Source: UBA6168 sp041741095
Lineage (GTDB): Bacteria; Bacteroidota; Bacteroidia; Chitinophagales; Saprospiraceae
Length of the DNA: 64,000 nt
Reading direction: 5' to 3'
Assembly: GCA_041741095.1 (NCBI GenBank)
Contig: JBGSKQ010000106.1
Location: forward strand, 62,001-126,000
Each line of letters begins with the position of its first letter. Position 1 is the first letter of the stretch. Shown one piece after another: positions 17,501-26,457 of this stretch. A program made the translations under genes and the position numbers. Below the pieces are notes generated by a model. The model saw nothing but the letters and a program-made list of their open reading frames with translations. It did not search any database and had not been told where the DNA came from.

Positions 17501-18591
17501 TTGGGCGTAACCTTTATTTGCCTAAAGCTTTTGCCAGGAAAAAAATGTTGAAACTTGCGTTTGTTGGGCGTCCATTTCAGCAACCCGTAGCCATTGGTAG
17601 CAAACCAATATACCCCCGCCCGATCCATTACAATTTTGTTAATACCCAATGCCGGGCTTACCTTTTGAAGCGGCGTAGGTACGGGGATTTCAAATAAAGG
17701 ATCTGCGCCTTTTACCAAGCTTTCATATTGCCAGCATTTTAAATTTTGAGGCTGGCCATTCCAGGTTTTACCTTCCCAGGCTAAGTACCAATTCCCAGGT
17801 TCCGGGAGGTTTTTTTGTGAAATGACCTTCCCTTCCCTGATGGACCAAATGGAAGCTCCGTCCATCAACCCAAAACCCCCGCTCTCAACTTCCCCCATGG
17901 ACAATAAGCTGTTGCTGGAAATGGATGCCGTCCCATTTACGAAAGACAGCCTGTAAGGTGGGGTTACCTGTTCGGCGTGGTATAAACCTGCATTCGTTCC
18001 GACATACAATCCATCGTTTTTGGTTAAAAAAATACCAATAAAAACGCTTGGTTTTCTACCATCCTCCTGCGCAGGCACGGCACTTATTAGAAAGCTGTCC
18101 AACTTTGCCTGCTGGCCGTTTTCGGCAGGTTTGAAAATATATACATTGGGTTCCCCTGGGACGCAGATCCAAATATGCCCATCGGGCAAATCGGCAAAAA
18201 AGTACCTGCGGAAAATCAGTTTCGGCAAATGCAAGCCAAGCGAGTCGGTTGGCAGGAACTTTCCTGTTTGTGGTTGGTAAACGTCCATGCCGGTTGGGTG
18301 GGAAATCCAAAGCCAGCCCCGGCTGTCCTCGTACAGTTGCCTGCATTCATTTTGGCTGAGGGAATTGGGGTCGAAAGCATCGTGGGAAAATACCTCGAAA
18401 CGGTAGCCATCGTAGCGATTCAGGCCATCTTTAGTGGCTACCCAAAGAAATCCGTCCCTGGACTGGAGGATGTCGAAGACCATGCCCTGTGAAAGGCCTT
18501 CATGGGAGGAAAGCTGTTCAAAGGAAGCTACCGTTTGCGATGCCAAACGGAAGGCATAAAGGATAAATAGCAGGGCAATTGCTCTTGACAT
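14527..18591 (-). CDS. Hybrid two-component system sensor/regulator (HTCS) with AraC output
   Basis: One-protein signalling system of 1354 aa. The start at 18591 gives a direct signal peptide (MSRAIALLFILYAFRLASQ); an ATG 16 codons upstream is possible. The periplasmic half (about 25-760) is a two-bladed-propeller type sensor with Reg_prop motifs (SRDGFLWVATKDGLNRYDG, LWVGTKGGGLNRLDK, LWLSTNRGLSRFD) and a Y_Y_Y domain. A single span lies near 795-815. The cytoplasmic half has a HisKA H-box (NITHEFRTPLTL), HATPase (NLLSNAVKF, DTGPGIP, GTGIGLAL), a receiver with phospho-Asp in SDVMMPEKDG, and an AraC HTH at the C-terminus. Two 7-nt word arrays are inserted in frame: about residues 975-997 inside the ATPase and 1073-1107 before the receiver. 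It is divergent from the SprB-repeat protein, a plausible target. Confidence 0.93.
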   Translation of the reverse strand: MSRAIALLFILYAFRLASQTVASFEQLSSHEGLSQGMVFDILQSRDGFLWVATKDGLNRYDGYRFEVFSHDAFDPNSLSQNECRQLYEDSRGWLWISHPTGMDVYQPQTGKFLPTDSLGLHLPKLIFRRYFFADLPDGHIWICVPGEPNVYIFKPAENGQQAKLDSFLISAVPAQEDGRKPSVFIGIFLTKNDGLYVGTNAGLYHAEQVTPPYRLSFVNGTASISSNSLLSMGEVESGGFGLMDGASIWSIREGKVISQKNLPEPGNWYLAWEGKTWNGQPQNLKCWQYESLVKGADPLFEIPVPTPLQKVSPALGINKIVMDRAGVYWFATNGYGLLKWTPNKRKFQHFFPGKSFRQIKVTPNAGIFFTIDNLTIWEDGDFTKSRPNDWLAGLSDLLRWEFSAFDKDGNFWVLGSSADQQCLLCRVDSQTKKVVKYPKPCHQMGLLLSNNGNLLSISDDCALVSFNPQTGESTSTPFKKIEQRNIGSAFLMGTLYEDAQGVVWIYHFPGLIKAVPDGKGWKFSYFQNNPNDRSSLSDNFILSLQDDPIRPEQYLWVGTKGGGLNRLDKKTGKFRHFKTQDGLPDNVVYAVLADGSGHLWLSTNRGLSRFDVVKEEFKNFTAADGLQSDEFNQSSFLKTPDGRLIFGGINGINAFHPDSLRFNLKAPQVAITRLSVNNHWEDFRLLENGILKRPLNVTDRIDLDYSQNLLSIEFSALDFTSPTQNHYRYRLTGVDKDWVEAGQRNSVQYANLQPGQYIFEVNGSNNDGIWSETPAKLEIVILPPWWRTKLASFLYLLAFLAGAFALYRFQINRAKLKNQLDFEHREAARLAELDRIKTDFFSNITHEFRTPLTLILEPVRQMLNEDTNGHFAQRLSLVKNNGEKMLALVNQLLDMAKLEGGKMELDLRLGDIMETIRPIFQSFAVIAKKKGIQLKMSGLLEVEAFYFDVGKVEKVLTNLLSNAVKFTSQGAVNVEIKQLEIRNSIDDQFPISYFQFLISDTGPGIPPDAQHHIFERFYQVDTSSTRTNEGTGIGLALTKELVELMGGTIDVESEVGKGATFTVTLPMANRSEMREVRGEERHSGNLKIESAHSSTLAPQPSLFTPHLSLLIIEDNPELRQFIQSILSSQYQVVEASNGAEGIRKAKELIPDLVISDVMMPEKDGFQVCDELKNDYLTSHIPIILLTAKTAIDSKIQGLRTGADAYLSKPFHTEELLVRIEKLIEGRRHLLEKFSHSANGHSIKKLVEELPIIENEFLRKFTLILEEQLDDETLSVESLASKMFVSRVQLHRKLKALTDQSANEFVRNYRLDRALELLKNKEGNVMQVSIMVGFGNEKYFSTRFKERFGYSPSEV
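15270..15370. repeat. In-gene hairpin repeat between HATPase and receiver of HTCS
   Basis: A perfect 15-base inverted repeat (15270-15284 with 15356-15370) flanks GAGGGTT/GAGGAGC heptamers. It lies inside the sensor gene, in frame, encoding a roughly 35-residue linker (about 1073-1107) between the ATPase and receiver domains. Confidence 0.75.
15597..15680. repeat. In-gene GAAATTn array inside HTCS ATPase domain
   Basis: GAAATAA/GAAATTG heptamers (about 15601-15632) face imperfect inverted AATTTCT words (about 15648-15678). Translated, they give residues about 975-997 (KQLEIRN...FPISYFQFLIS). These fall between the N-box and the DTGPGIP G1 box, where other HATPases have a short hairpin. Confidence 0.7.
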
Positions 18592-19240
18592 TGAATGGGT
18601 TTGCTCCTTTTTTCGAAGCTCAAAGTACAGTTTTTTCAAAAATTACTCCATGCATTTACGGCAATTCATGTAACATGACCAAACCCGTTCTGCAACATAC
18701 GCAAACCCCATCCACATTTGTAACAAATGCAAACCATTTTGAAACACCCGCAAACCCATCCCTTTCTTTCTTCCCTCAAATTTGCATCAGGAATCTGCAC
18801 AAAAGCTGTGGGCAATAGTTTCCAAAAACTTCACCCTGCTCTTCTTCCACAGCGGTCTCACACCAGCATCACAAAACAACAAAAATCCTGTCATGAAGCC
18901 AGGCACATTGGCCGAGGTTCATGACACCTTCGGGAATGGGCGTTGCCGATCCGTCGCCGATGCCCGCCCGGATTGTTCATCATCTATAAACCTATTGTGT
19001 CATGAAAAAACAAACCCACCATCCGCCTGGCTGCCGTCAGCTCACCACCTCCTTTTATAGAAATGGAAGGAGGCCGCCCAGCTTCCCTGCTTAAATTTTC
19101 CAACCCCCAAATGAACGGCTGGCAAGTTGACGAGGCTTGATTATCAACATTTTATCAATTCTCATCAACCTTATCAACCTCGTCAACGACGGGCTGGCAG
19201 CGCCATGCCCAATCCATTTTAAACTCAAAATTTATTTGTC
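18592..19240. other. Long divergent intergenic region upstream of SprB-repeat protein
   Basis: About 650 bases with no supported gene. It contains a 9-bp inverted repeat around a 20-base loop (18889-18897 with 18918-18926) and a second inverted repeat at 19126-19187. The sequence between is C-rich on the plus strand. It could hold the regulatory leader for the secreted protein; no TAnnTTTG box is visible close to 19241. Confidence 0.4.
19126..19187. repeat. Inverted repeat with ATCAAC words
   Basis: GTTGACGAGG (19126-19135) is perfectly inverted at 19178-19187. The loop is filled with degenerate TTATCAACn words of about 9 nt. It resembles the other word-array hairpins and lies about 55 bases before the 19241 start codon, so it could affect expression of that gene. 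Confidence 0.65.
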
Positions 19241-22200
19241 ATGAAAACAAATTCAAACCCATTCTTACATGTTACAATATTGCTTGCATGCCTTTTAAAC
19301 CTTCAGGTTTTACAAGCCCAAGTGGCCTGTTCTTCTGGGCAGTCTTGTAGCGATATCCGGCTGCGGTTTACCTCCATCACCACCAGTGCCTGCAATGCCC
19401 CTTCCGGCCAGCCCGACCCGCAATTGCACATTACGAACAACACCAACGGCGGTGCCAACTATTTCGGCTGGGGAAATATTCCGAACAACACAACCACCAA
19501 TATCAGCGGACTGACCCCATCCTGTACATCGAGTTACCCGGAAGGTTTGGGGGTAAGCTGTGGGCAGGGCTCGGTCAGCCTGACCATCATCAGTTCGGAA
19601 GTGGACGGGCCGTTTTGCCTCAACCCCAATGGTACAAGCAACACTTCCTCACCGCTGGCAGTAGTAGTGGATTTGACAAATATCACAGCCACGGGCAATG
19701 TTTCCGGCACCTGGAATTTCTTCCCGCTGGGCGGTTGTTTTTCCATCAATTATGAATTTGTCTGCATGGCCTGTGCGCCGGAAATTAACGTGCAGGGCAA
19801 TTCCGTTGACATTGTTGATGGCGACGTGACACCCAGTTTGTCCGACCATACGCAGTATCATTTGACGCCAGTTAATGGCAGCACAAACCGGGTTTTTACC
19901 ATCCAAAATACGGGCGGCTCCAGCTTGCCTATCAGCAGCATTGTTTCCAGTAATCCATTGTTTACAGTGAGCGGTGCGTCGGCATCTGTGCCTATTGGCG
20001 GCTCGGCAAATTTTACGGTGATATTTTCACCACTGGCAAACGGGACGCATAATTCGACGATTACTATTAACAACGGCGACTGCAACCAAGGGGTGTATGA
20101 CTTTGCCATTTCAGGCCAAAGCATGACGCCTTTTACCTGTACGCCCGCTTTTTACCAAATCCGCAATGGCAACCAATTGGCAGTGTACGACCCAATGACG
20201 GGCAACCTCAACAACATTGGGCCACCCAATATCGGCTGCAATGCAGCGGGCTACAATTTGCAGGATAATTACGTCTATGCCATTCATGATTTGGGCAACC
20301 AACCCTTCCATTCCTTGCTGCGTATTGATGCGACCGGTGCCGCACCAACGGTGGCGAACCTCCAATTTCCTGTCGGCATCAACCCCAATTCGGGCGACTG
20401 TGACGCAAGCGGCAATTGGTACCTGACGCATCTGAATGATATGTACAGGGTTGATATTGCCGCTGCGGTAGCTGCTTATCCTGCCCAATACAGTCCACAA
20501 ACCATCACACTTAGCTTCCCGGATGGGCCAGTGTCTGGCAATAACGATGCAGCTTTTAATGCAAACAATGGTAAATTTTATACCATTGATGGCTACACGG
20601 GATTCTTGGCCGTTTTGACTTTTACGGGCCCGACCACTGCAACGGTCAGCAGGGTCCCCATGTCTGGCCCTATCACCTTGCTGACAACGGGCGCAGGCTT
20701 CGGCTCCATGTGGTGCGATGCGAACGGCGACCTTTTTGCATTTCACAACACGACAGGCGAATACTATAAAATAAACATCGCAACAGGTGCTTCCCTGCTC
20801 GTTACCACTGGTCAAGCACAAGCCTTCAATGATGGCTTCAGTTGTGCCACCGCGGCCAATCCATTGCCTTGCGCCATCTCTGCAACACCAACGCCGACAG
20901 CTTGTACTGGCACCAATTACAACCTCAACATAGTGGTGCAGTACAACAGTCCTCCACAAGGTAGCACTGGCTTCACCGTCACGGTCGGCGGTGTGAATCA
21001 AGGAACATTTCTTTTTGCAAATTATCCCTCCGGCAGCACCATCCCTATTTCAAATCTACAGGGCGATGGAATGGTGGGCGTTTCAGTTGCCGTGCAAATG
21101 AATGGTGGTGGTTGCAGCACCAATGCTGTTTACAATGAACCGACCTGCTGTACCCCGCCGACACTTTCCGTTGCCACAACTGGCGTTTCTTGTTTTGGAG
21201 GAAATAACGGCAGCTTGACCATCAACGCCTCATCAGCCAACACGCTGGAATATTCCATCAACAACGGCGCAAGTTTTTTGCCCGGCAATGGCTTTTTCAA
21301 CCTTGCGGCCAATACCTACCAAATTGTGGTGAGGGAAACGACCAACCCTTCCTGCAGTGCCAGCACTACCGCCACCATTACGCAGCCTGCCGCTGCACTT
21401 GCGGTTTCCGCTTCGCAAACTAATGTATCGTGTTTCGGCGGCTCGAATGGCACTATCACATTGGCTGTCAGCGGCGGCATGGGCAACAAAACTTACGATT
21501 GGGCGGACATGGCAGGGACAAACAACCCTCAAAACCGCACGGGCCTGGCAGCAGGGGCTTACCATGTGACCGTGACAGACGCCAATGGCTGCACGGCAAC
21601 GGCGAGCAATACCATCACCCAACCAGCGGCTTTGAGCATTTCCGCTTCGCAAACAAATGTGCCCTGTTTCGGCGGTTCGAATGGTACTATCACATTGGCT
21701 GTCAGCGGCGGCACGGGCACCAAAACTTACGATTGGGCAGACATGGCAGGAACAAACAACCCTCAAAACCGCACGGGCCTGGCAGCAGGGACTTACAATG
21801 TAACGGTAAGTGACGCCAACGGCTGCACAGCAACGGCGAGCATAGCCATCACCCAGCCAGCAGCTTTGAGCATTTCCGCTTCGCAAACAAATGTATCGTG
21901 CTTCGGCGATTCCAATGGAACTATCACGATAACAGTGAGTGGCGGCACGGGCAGCAAGACTTACGATTGGGCGGACATGGCAGGGGCAAACAACCCTCAA
22001 AATCGCACGGGCCTGTCGGCAGGTACTTACAGCCTGACCGTGGCAGACGGCAACGGCTGCACGGCAACGGCGAGCGCTACACTTGCTGTTTCAGACAACG
22101 AGCCTCCAACTGCCATTTGCCAAAATATCACGGCGGCTTTGGATAATGCGGGGCAAGTGACCATCGCAACTGCTCTGATCAACAATGGTTCGAGCGACAA

Positions 22201-23701
22201 CTGCGGCATCGCCAACCTCAGCCTTTCCAATGCCTATTTTACCTGCCAGGATGAGGGGGACAATACAGTAACGCTGCATGTGACGGATACCAACGGCAAT
22301 ACCAGTACCTGCACGGCCACTGTGACGATACCGCCTTTTGTCACTATCACCAATATTTTTGTTGAAAATGAATCTTGCGCAGGCTACGTGAACGGGGCTA
22401 TCGCGATAGAAGCAACAGCACAGGCTGGTCAATTGCTATATTCCATAGATGGCGGTGCCAATTTTAACCTTACGGGCGTTTTCACATCTTTGCCAGCCGG
22501 AACCTACGATGTGCTCGTCCAGGTGAATAAGGCAATGGCCTGCTCGGCTTCGCCTGCTTCGCCAACGGTAGTGGGAATAGACGGTCAAATACAAACTTGG
22601 TGGAAAGACATGGACGGCGACGGCTATACCGATGGTGTTTCACAGACCACCTGTTTCCAGCCCACTGGCTATGTTTCCAACGCCACGCCCGGCGATTGCA
22701 ACGATTACGATTCCTCCGAGCACCCAGGCCAATCCTGGTACGATGACCAGGACGGTGATGGCTACGGCACAGGTGCATGGCAAACGGGTTGCCTCAGGCC
22801 TTTTGGATGCAACCTTTCCATTGAATTGGCATCCACTTCTGGCGACTGTAATGACAGCAATCCAACGATCCATCCTGGCGCTCCTGAACTCTGTAATGGC
22901 ATTGACGACAACTGCGACGGCGAGGTGGACGAGGGCACTTATGGCGGACTTACTTATGTGGGCAATGTGACCTTCACCAGCCAAGCTCAAGTGGACGCCT
23001 TTTCGCAGTGTTTCTCGGTTATTGATGGAAATTTGACGATTCAAAACGCCAGTATCAACGACCTGTCCAACCTGATCAATCTGGAAGAAGTAACTGGCAA
23101 TGTGCTCATCAAATTGACGTATTTGCTTGATTTGACTGGCCTTGACAACCTGACAACGGTAGGCGGTGCATTGACGGTACAACAGAACAGCAAGCTGGAA
23201 AGCCTCGACGGAATCGGCAACGTGGAAACAGTTGGCGGCGCATTGAAGACATTTTACAACCTCAAATGCCCTGACTGCTGCGCCATTTACGACCTGCTAA
23301 ACACGCCGGGCGGTATTGGCGGTACGACCACTATTTTACAAAACAAAGTGGGCTGCAACAGCGTGGGGCAGATCAATGCTGCTTGTGGCGGTAACAATAA
23401 TTTAAACGAACCAGGCGGCAATAGCCAGCCTACTTTTACAATAAAATCCTCTGATGTGAATCAACAAATAGCCATCAGTCCGAACCCCTCGGATGGGCAT
23501 TTCAACATCGCCATCTACAAGCCTTTTGAAATGGGGGAATGGCAATTATATGACATACAAGGTAGGCTAATCGCAGCGGGGCAGTTGAGTGCCGGAACGC
23601 AGGCGTACCAATTGGATTTGGCCGAATTGGCCCCTGGCTTCTATTTGTCAAAACTGTTGCTGGATGGAATAGTATGGACAGAAAAATTGCTGAAGAACTA
23701 A
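19241..23701 (+). CDS. Secreted SprB-repeat protein with T9SS sorting domain
   Basis: A 1486-aa surface or extracellular protein. A signal peptide (about 1-26, ending LQAQ) leads into a Cys-rich region. A choice-of-anchor-D-like Ig domain follows (about 180-290), then a beta-propeller-like region (about 300-535). Three near-identical 78-residue SprB repeats (SVSCFGGSNGTITLAVSGG, about 723-956) come next, followed by a HYR-like segment (about 955-1030). MopE-type metal-binding motifs (DGDGYTDG, GDCNDYDSSEHPG, ELCNGIDDNCDGEVDEG, about 1124-1230), a leucine-rich ligand-binding-like part and a type A C-terminal sorting domain (ISPNPSDGHFNI ... YDIQGRLIAAG ... GFYLSKL) complete it. SprB-type repeats are linked to gliding adhesins. 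Export by T9SS is well supported; the exact function is unknown. Confidence 0.9.
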   Translation: MKTNSNPFLHVTILLACLLNLQVLQAQVACSSGQSCSDIRLRFTSITTSACNAPSGQPDPQLHITNNTNGGANYFGWGNIPNNTTTNISGLTPSCTSSYPEGLGVSCGQGSVSLTIISSEVDGPFCLNPNGTSNTSSPLAVVVDLTNITATGNVSGTWNFFPLGGCFSINYEFVCMACAPEINVQGNSVDIVDGDVTPSLSDHTQYHLTPVNGSTNRVFTIQNTGGSSLPISSIVSSNPLFTVSGASASVPIGGSANFTVIFSPLANGTHNSTITINNGDCNQGVYDFAISGQSMTPFTCTPAFYQIRNGNQLAVYDPMTGNLNNIGPPNIGCNAAGYNLQDNYVYAIHDLGNQPFHSLLRIDATGAAPTVANLQFPVGINPNSGDCDASGNWYLTHLNDMYRVDIAAAVAAYPAQYSPQTITLSFPDGPVSGNNDAAFNANNGKFYTIDGYTGFLAVLTFTGPTTATVSRVPMSGPITLLTTGAGFGSMWCDANGDLFAFHNTTGEYYKINIATGASLLVTTGQAQAFNDGFSCATAANPLPCAISATPTPTACTGTNYNLNIVVQYNSPPQGSTGFTVTVGGVNQGTFLFANYPSGSTIPISNLQGDGMVGVSVAVQMNGGGCSTNAVYNEPTCCTPPTLSVATTGVSCFGGNNGSLTINASSANTLEYSINNGASFLPGNGFFNLAANTYQIVVRETTNPSCSASTTATITQPAAALAVSASQTNVSCFGGSNGTITLAVSGGMGNKTYDWADMAGTNNPQNRTGLAAGAYHVTVTDANGCTATASNTITQPAALSISASQTNVPCFGGSNGTITLAVSGGTGTKTYDWADMAGTNNPQNRTGLAAGTYNVTVSDANGCTATASIAITQPAALSISASQTNVSCFGDSNGTITITVSGGTGSKTYDWADMAGANNPQNRTGLSAGTYSLTVADGNGCTATASATLAVSDNEPPTAICQNITAALDNAGQVTIATALINNGSSDNCGIANLSLSNAYFTCQDEGDNTVTLHVTDTNGNTSTCTATVTIPPFVTITNIFVENESCAGYVNGAIAIEATAQAGQLLYSIDGGANFNLTGVFTSLPAGTYDVLVQVNKAMACSASPASPTVVGIDGQIQTWWKDMDGDGYTDGVSQTTCFQPTGYVSNATPGDCNDYDSSEHPGQSWYDDQDGDGYGTGAWQTGCLRPFGCNLSIELASTSGDCNDSNPTIHPGAPELCNGIDDNCDGEVDEGTYGGLTYVGNVTFTSQAQVDAFSQCFSVIDGNLTIQNASINDLSNLINLEEVTGNVLIKLTYLLDLTGLDNLTTVGGALTVQQNSKLESLDGIGNVETVGGALKTFYNLKCPDCCAIYDLLNTPGGIGGTTTILQNKVGCNSVGQINAACGGNNNLNEPGGNSQPTFTIKSSDVNQQIAISPNPSDGHFNIAIYKPFEMGEWQLYDIQGRLIAAGQLSAGTQAYQLDLAELAPGFYLSKLLLDGIVWTEKLLKN
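21407..22108 (+). repeat. Three tandem 234-bp SprB repeat units
   Basis: Landmarks recur exactly every 234 bases (for example TCCGCTTCGC at 21407, 21641 and 21875), so each unit is 78 codons. The units are highly similar at nucleotide level, including silent positions, which suggests recent duplication or gene conversion. Confidence 0.85.
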
Positions 23702-23818
23702 GAAACTGTTTTAAACCCTGATTTTCAAGAAGCGCCATGAAAGATTGCGCCCAAACATGTCCGAAGCCGGATCCATTTTTCATAAAGAAGATTTGACCAA
23801 AACTTCAAATATCAAAAA

Positions 23819-23897
23819 TGCTGGCTGTTACGGATTGTAGTGATAAGTTTTCTTAGCCCATTGACGCTACCATCATTACAATTCGTAACAGTCAGCA
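23819..23897. terminator. Two-way terminator hairpin with G:U pairs
   Basis: A 26-base inverted repeat (23819-23844 with 23872-23897) has three mismatches. All three are A/G differences that become G:U wobble pairs in the plus-strand transcript. It is followed by CTTTT on the plus strand and ATTTTTGATATTTG on the minus strand. It lies between the convergent genes ending at 23701 and 23911. Confidence 0.65.
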
Positions 23898-23910
23898 CTT
23901 TTCAAACCCA

Positions 23911-25992
23911 TCAATACGCCAACAACTTCCCAATCGCCGCTTCCACCTTTTCAATAGAAGGTATCATCGTTTTTTCCAAGGTCTCGTTCAGCGGCACGGC
24001 GGGCATGTTTTCAGCGCCAATGGTGCGCACGGGGGCATCCAGCCACTCAAAACAATTTTCCTGAATGCGGGCGGCCAGGCTCTGGGCAAAGGAACTGTTT
24101 ACCTGTTCTTCGGTGACGACGAGGCATTTGCCATGCTTTTTGGCGGCTTCGTACATGGCTTCCTCGTCCAATGGGTAAAGGGTGCGCAGGTCGAGCACCG
24201 CTACCCTACCCTCAAATTTTTTCGCAGCGTTCATGGCCCAATGGACGCCCATGCCATAGGTCACCACTACCAGCGAATCGCCTTTTTGCACCATTTCTTC
24301 CCTCGCTTCCACCACCAGTCGGGCTTTGCCGAAAGGCAAAATGTAATCCTCGGCAGGCATGACGCAGCGGGCCGCTTCCGTGCCATGCACTTTTGACCAG
24401 TACAATCCTTTATGTTCAAAAATGACGACGGGGTTCGGGTCGTGGTAAGCGGCTTTCATCAAACCTTTCAGGTCGGCGCCGTTGCTGGGGTAGGCGATTT
24501 TGATGCCTTTGATATTGGCCACCACCGACTCCACGCTGGAAGAATGGTAAGGGCCGCCACTGCCATAAGCGCCTATCGGCACCCGCAAAATCATGCTCAC
24601 GGGCCACTTGCCGTTGGTGAGGTAGCAAGAGCGGCTCACTTCGGTAAACAATTGGTTGAGGCCCGGCCAAATGTAGTCGGCAAATTGCACTTCCACGATG
24701 GGCTTCAGGCCGACGGCGCTCATCCCCACCGTGCTGCCAACGATAAATGCCTCTTGGATGGGCGTATTAAAAACCCGGTCGTGGCCAAATTTTTCAGCCA
24801 AAGTAGCTGCCTCCCGGAACACGCCGCCGAGCCTCCCGCCAACATCCTGGCCGTAGAGCAGGCACTCCGGGTGCGCCCGCATCAGCTCTTCCACAGCGAA
24901 AAGGGCGCAGTCCACCATGACTTTCATTTCCCCTTTTGCCGGATGGCGCTCGCCCGATTCTTCGGTGATGGGCGTGGGGGCAAAATCGTGGGTAAACAAA
25001 TCTTCCGGCTGTGGGTATTCGGCGTTTTTGGCTTTTTTAAAATCGGTTTCCACCGTTTGGCGGGCCTCTTTTTCTATTTTTTGGAGTGTTTTCTCCGAAA
25101 TGCCCTCTTCCAACAATTGGTTCCTCAAAATGGGATAAGGGTCACGCAGGCGGTGCTCCTCCAGGTCGTCCCGATACCACTCCATGCGCACACCGGATGT
25201 GTGGTGGTTGAGCAGCGGCACTTTAGCATGTACGAGGAAAGGGCGGCGTTCTTTGCGAATGGTTTCAAGCACTGCTTTCAAGGTTTCATAACATTCAAAG
25301 AAGTCGTTTCCTTCGATGCTGCGCACTTCGATGCCATGAAAACCTTTGGCATACTCGGCGGCATCCTGCGCCCTGGTTTCTTCGGCACTGGCAGAGATGT
25401 CCCAGCCGTTGTCCTGCACTAAATAAAGGATGGGGAACTGTTTGAGGGCCGCCATTTGCAGTGCCTCGGCCACCTCGCCTTCGGTCACGGAAGCGTCGCC
25501 CAGGGAGCAAACCACAACTGGACGCCCGCCGTCCAGTTGATCCCAGCCTTTGTCCAAACCTGTTTTTTCTTTGTATTGAATGCCCATGGCAATGCCCGTG
25601 GTTGGGATAGCCTGCATTCCTGTAGCAGATGATTGGTGCGGGATTTTGGGCTTATCGGGGTCTTTCAGGCTGGGGTGGCTGTAATAGCTGCGGCCAGCGG
25701 AAAAGGGGTCGTCCTTCTTGGCCATCAATTGCAGCATCAAGTGATAAGGCTCCATGCCAATGCTCAACAGCACAGAATCGTCACGGTAGTAAAGCGAGAG
25801 GTAATCCTGCGGTTTCAACAATAGTCCGAGCGCAATCTGCACGGCCTCGTGGCCCCGTGAGGTGGCGTGGACGTACTTGGAGACGAACTTGAAGTTTTCC
25901 TCGTAAAGCTCCGTCATGCTCTTGGCGGTGGCCATGAGGCGGAAGGCTTCGGTCAATATTTTTTTCTCGATGGATGGTTTTGTTTCAGTCAT
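23911..25992 (-). CDS. 2-oxoacid dehydrogenase E1, fused alpha and beta subunits
   Basis: A thiamine-diphosphate enzyme that decarboxylates a 2-oxoacid and acylates E2 lipoate (cytoplasm). The alpha half (about 1-330) has YYRDDSVLLSIGM, HQSSATGMQAIPTTGIAMG and the ThDP motif GDAS(165-168)...N195 (GDASVTEGE, QDNGW). The beta half (about 350-693) has RVFNTPIQEAFIVG, FADYIWPGLNQL and PIGAYGSGGPYHSSS. The alpha-beta fusion of about 690 aa is the usual Bacteroidota form, most often annotated as branched-chain (2-oxoisovalerate) E1. The GDAS in place of GDG matches that group. The substrate remains an inference. No E2 is adjacent; the only E2 in view (2966) looks like SucB. Confidence 0.9.
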   Translation of the reverse strand: MTETKPSIEKKILTEAFRLMATAKSMTELYEENFKFVSKYVHATSRGHEAVQIALGLLLKPQDYLSLYYRDDSVLLSIGMEPYHLMLQLMAKKDDPFSAGRSYYSHPSLKDPDKPKIPHQSSATGMQAIPTTGIAMGIQYKEKTGLDKGWDQLDGGRPVVVCSLGDASVTEGEVAEALQMAALKQFPILYLVQDNGWDISASAEETRAQDAAEYAKGFHGIEVRSIEGNDFFECYETLKAVLETIRKERRPFLVHAKVPLLNHHTSGVRMEWYRDDLEEHRLRDPYPILRNQLLEEGISEKTLQKIEKEARQTVETDFKKAKNAEYPQPEDLFTHDFAPTPITEESGERHPAKGEMKVMVDCALFAVEELMRAHPECLLYGQDVGGRLGGVFREAATLAEKFGHDRVFNTPIQEAFIVGSTVGMSAVGLKPIVEVQFADYIWPGLNQLFTEVSRSCYLTNGKWPVSMILRVPIGAYGSGGPYHSSSVESVVANIKGIKIAYPSNGADLKGLMKAAYHDPNPVVIFEHKGLYWSKVHGTEAARCVMPAEDYILPFGKARLVVEAREEMVQKGDSLVVVTYGMGVHWAMNAAKKFEGRVAVLDLRTLYPLDEEAMYEAAKKHGKCLVVTEEQVNSSFAQSLAARIQENCFEWLDAPVRTIGAENMPAVPLNETLEKTMIPSIEKVEAAIGKLLAY

Positions 25993-26007
25993 AATTTGGT
26001 GGGCAGT

Positions 26008-26457
26008 TTAGGTAAATCCAAAGCTACCGGATTTGACCAGTTTCAATATTTCAATGAATTCTTCCAATTTAACAACAGTAATTTTTGGGAAAGCAATGTC
26101 CTGAAGGACGTGGTAGTGCTTGTCATTGGTCACTAAAAAATGGGCATTGGCAGCAAAGGCGCAATCAATAAATTTGTTGTCGTCGGGATCTTGCTTTATA
26201 ATAGGAAAGTGATAAAAAATGTTTTGGAGATGCACAAATGGCGAAACGATCAGTGCGTCAAGTAATAGATCGGCTGATAATTTATCAAAATTGGAAATCA
26301 TTTTTTCTTCATATTCCAGCAAGATTTCTGTGGACAAATAAATCTCGTAAACGCCATCTAATAAATCGTCAAGAATTCTCCTATAAGGCGAACTTTGGGA
26401 GAGGGAACTGAGGATAATGTTTGTATCAAGGACAATTTTCAGCTTTTTATTCTTCAT
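26008..26457 (-). CDS. PIN-domain toxin (putative toxin-antitoxin RNase)
   Basis: A 149-aa PIN-fold nuclease of the COG1569 type. The four acidic metal ligands are visible: D11 (VLDTN), E44 (STEILLEYEEK), D98 (NKFIDCA) and D112 (VTNDKHY). Such proteins cleave RNA when released from their antitoxin. It overlaps the small upstream gene by 11 bases, the usual layout of an antitoxin-toxin operon. It lies 15 bases upstream of the E1 gene on the same strand, so readthrough into E1 is possible. Confidence 0.85.
   Translation of the reverse strand: MKNKKLKIVLDTNIILSSLSQSSPYRRILDDLLDGVYEIYLSTEILLEYEEKMISNFDKLSADLLLDALIVSPFVHLQNIFYHFPIIKQDPDDNKFIDCAFAANAHFLVTNDKHYHVLQDIAFPKITVVKLEEFIEILKLVKSGSFGFT

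Noticed and set aside
24412..25422. Plus-strand 336-codon frame inside the E1 gene
   Set aside because: Antisense shadow of the fused E1 alpha/beta gene, which has all thiamine-diphosphate motifs.
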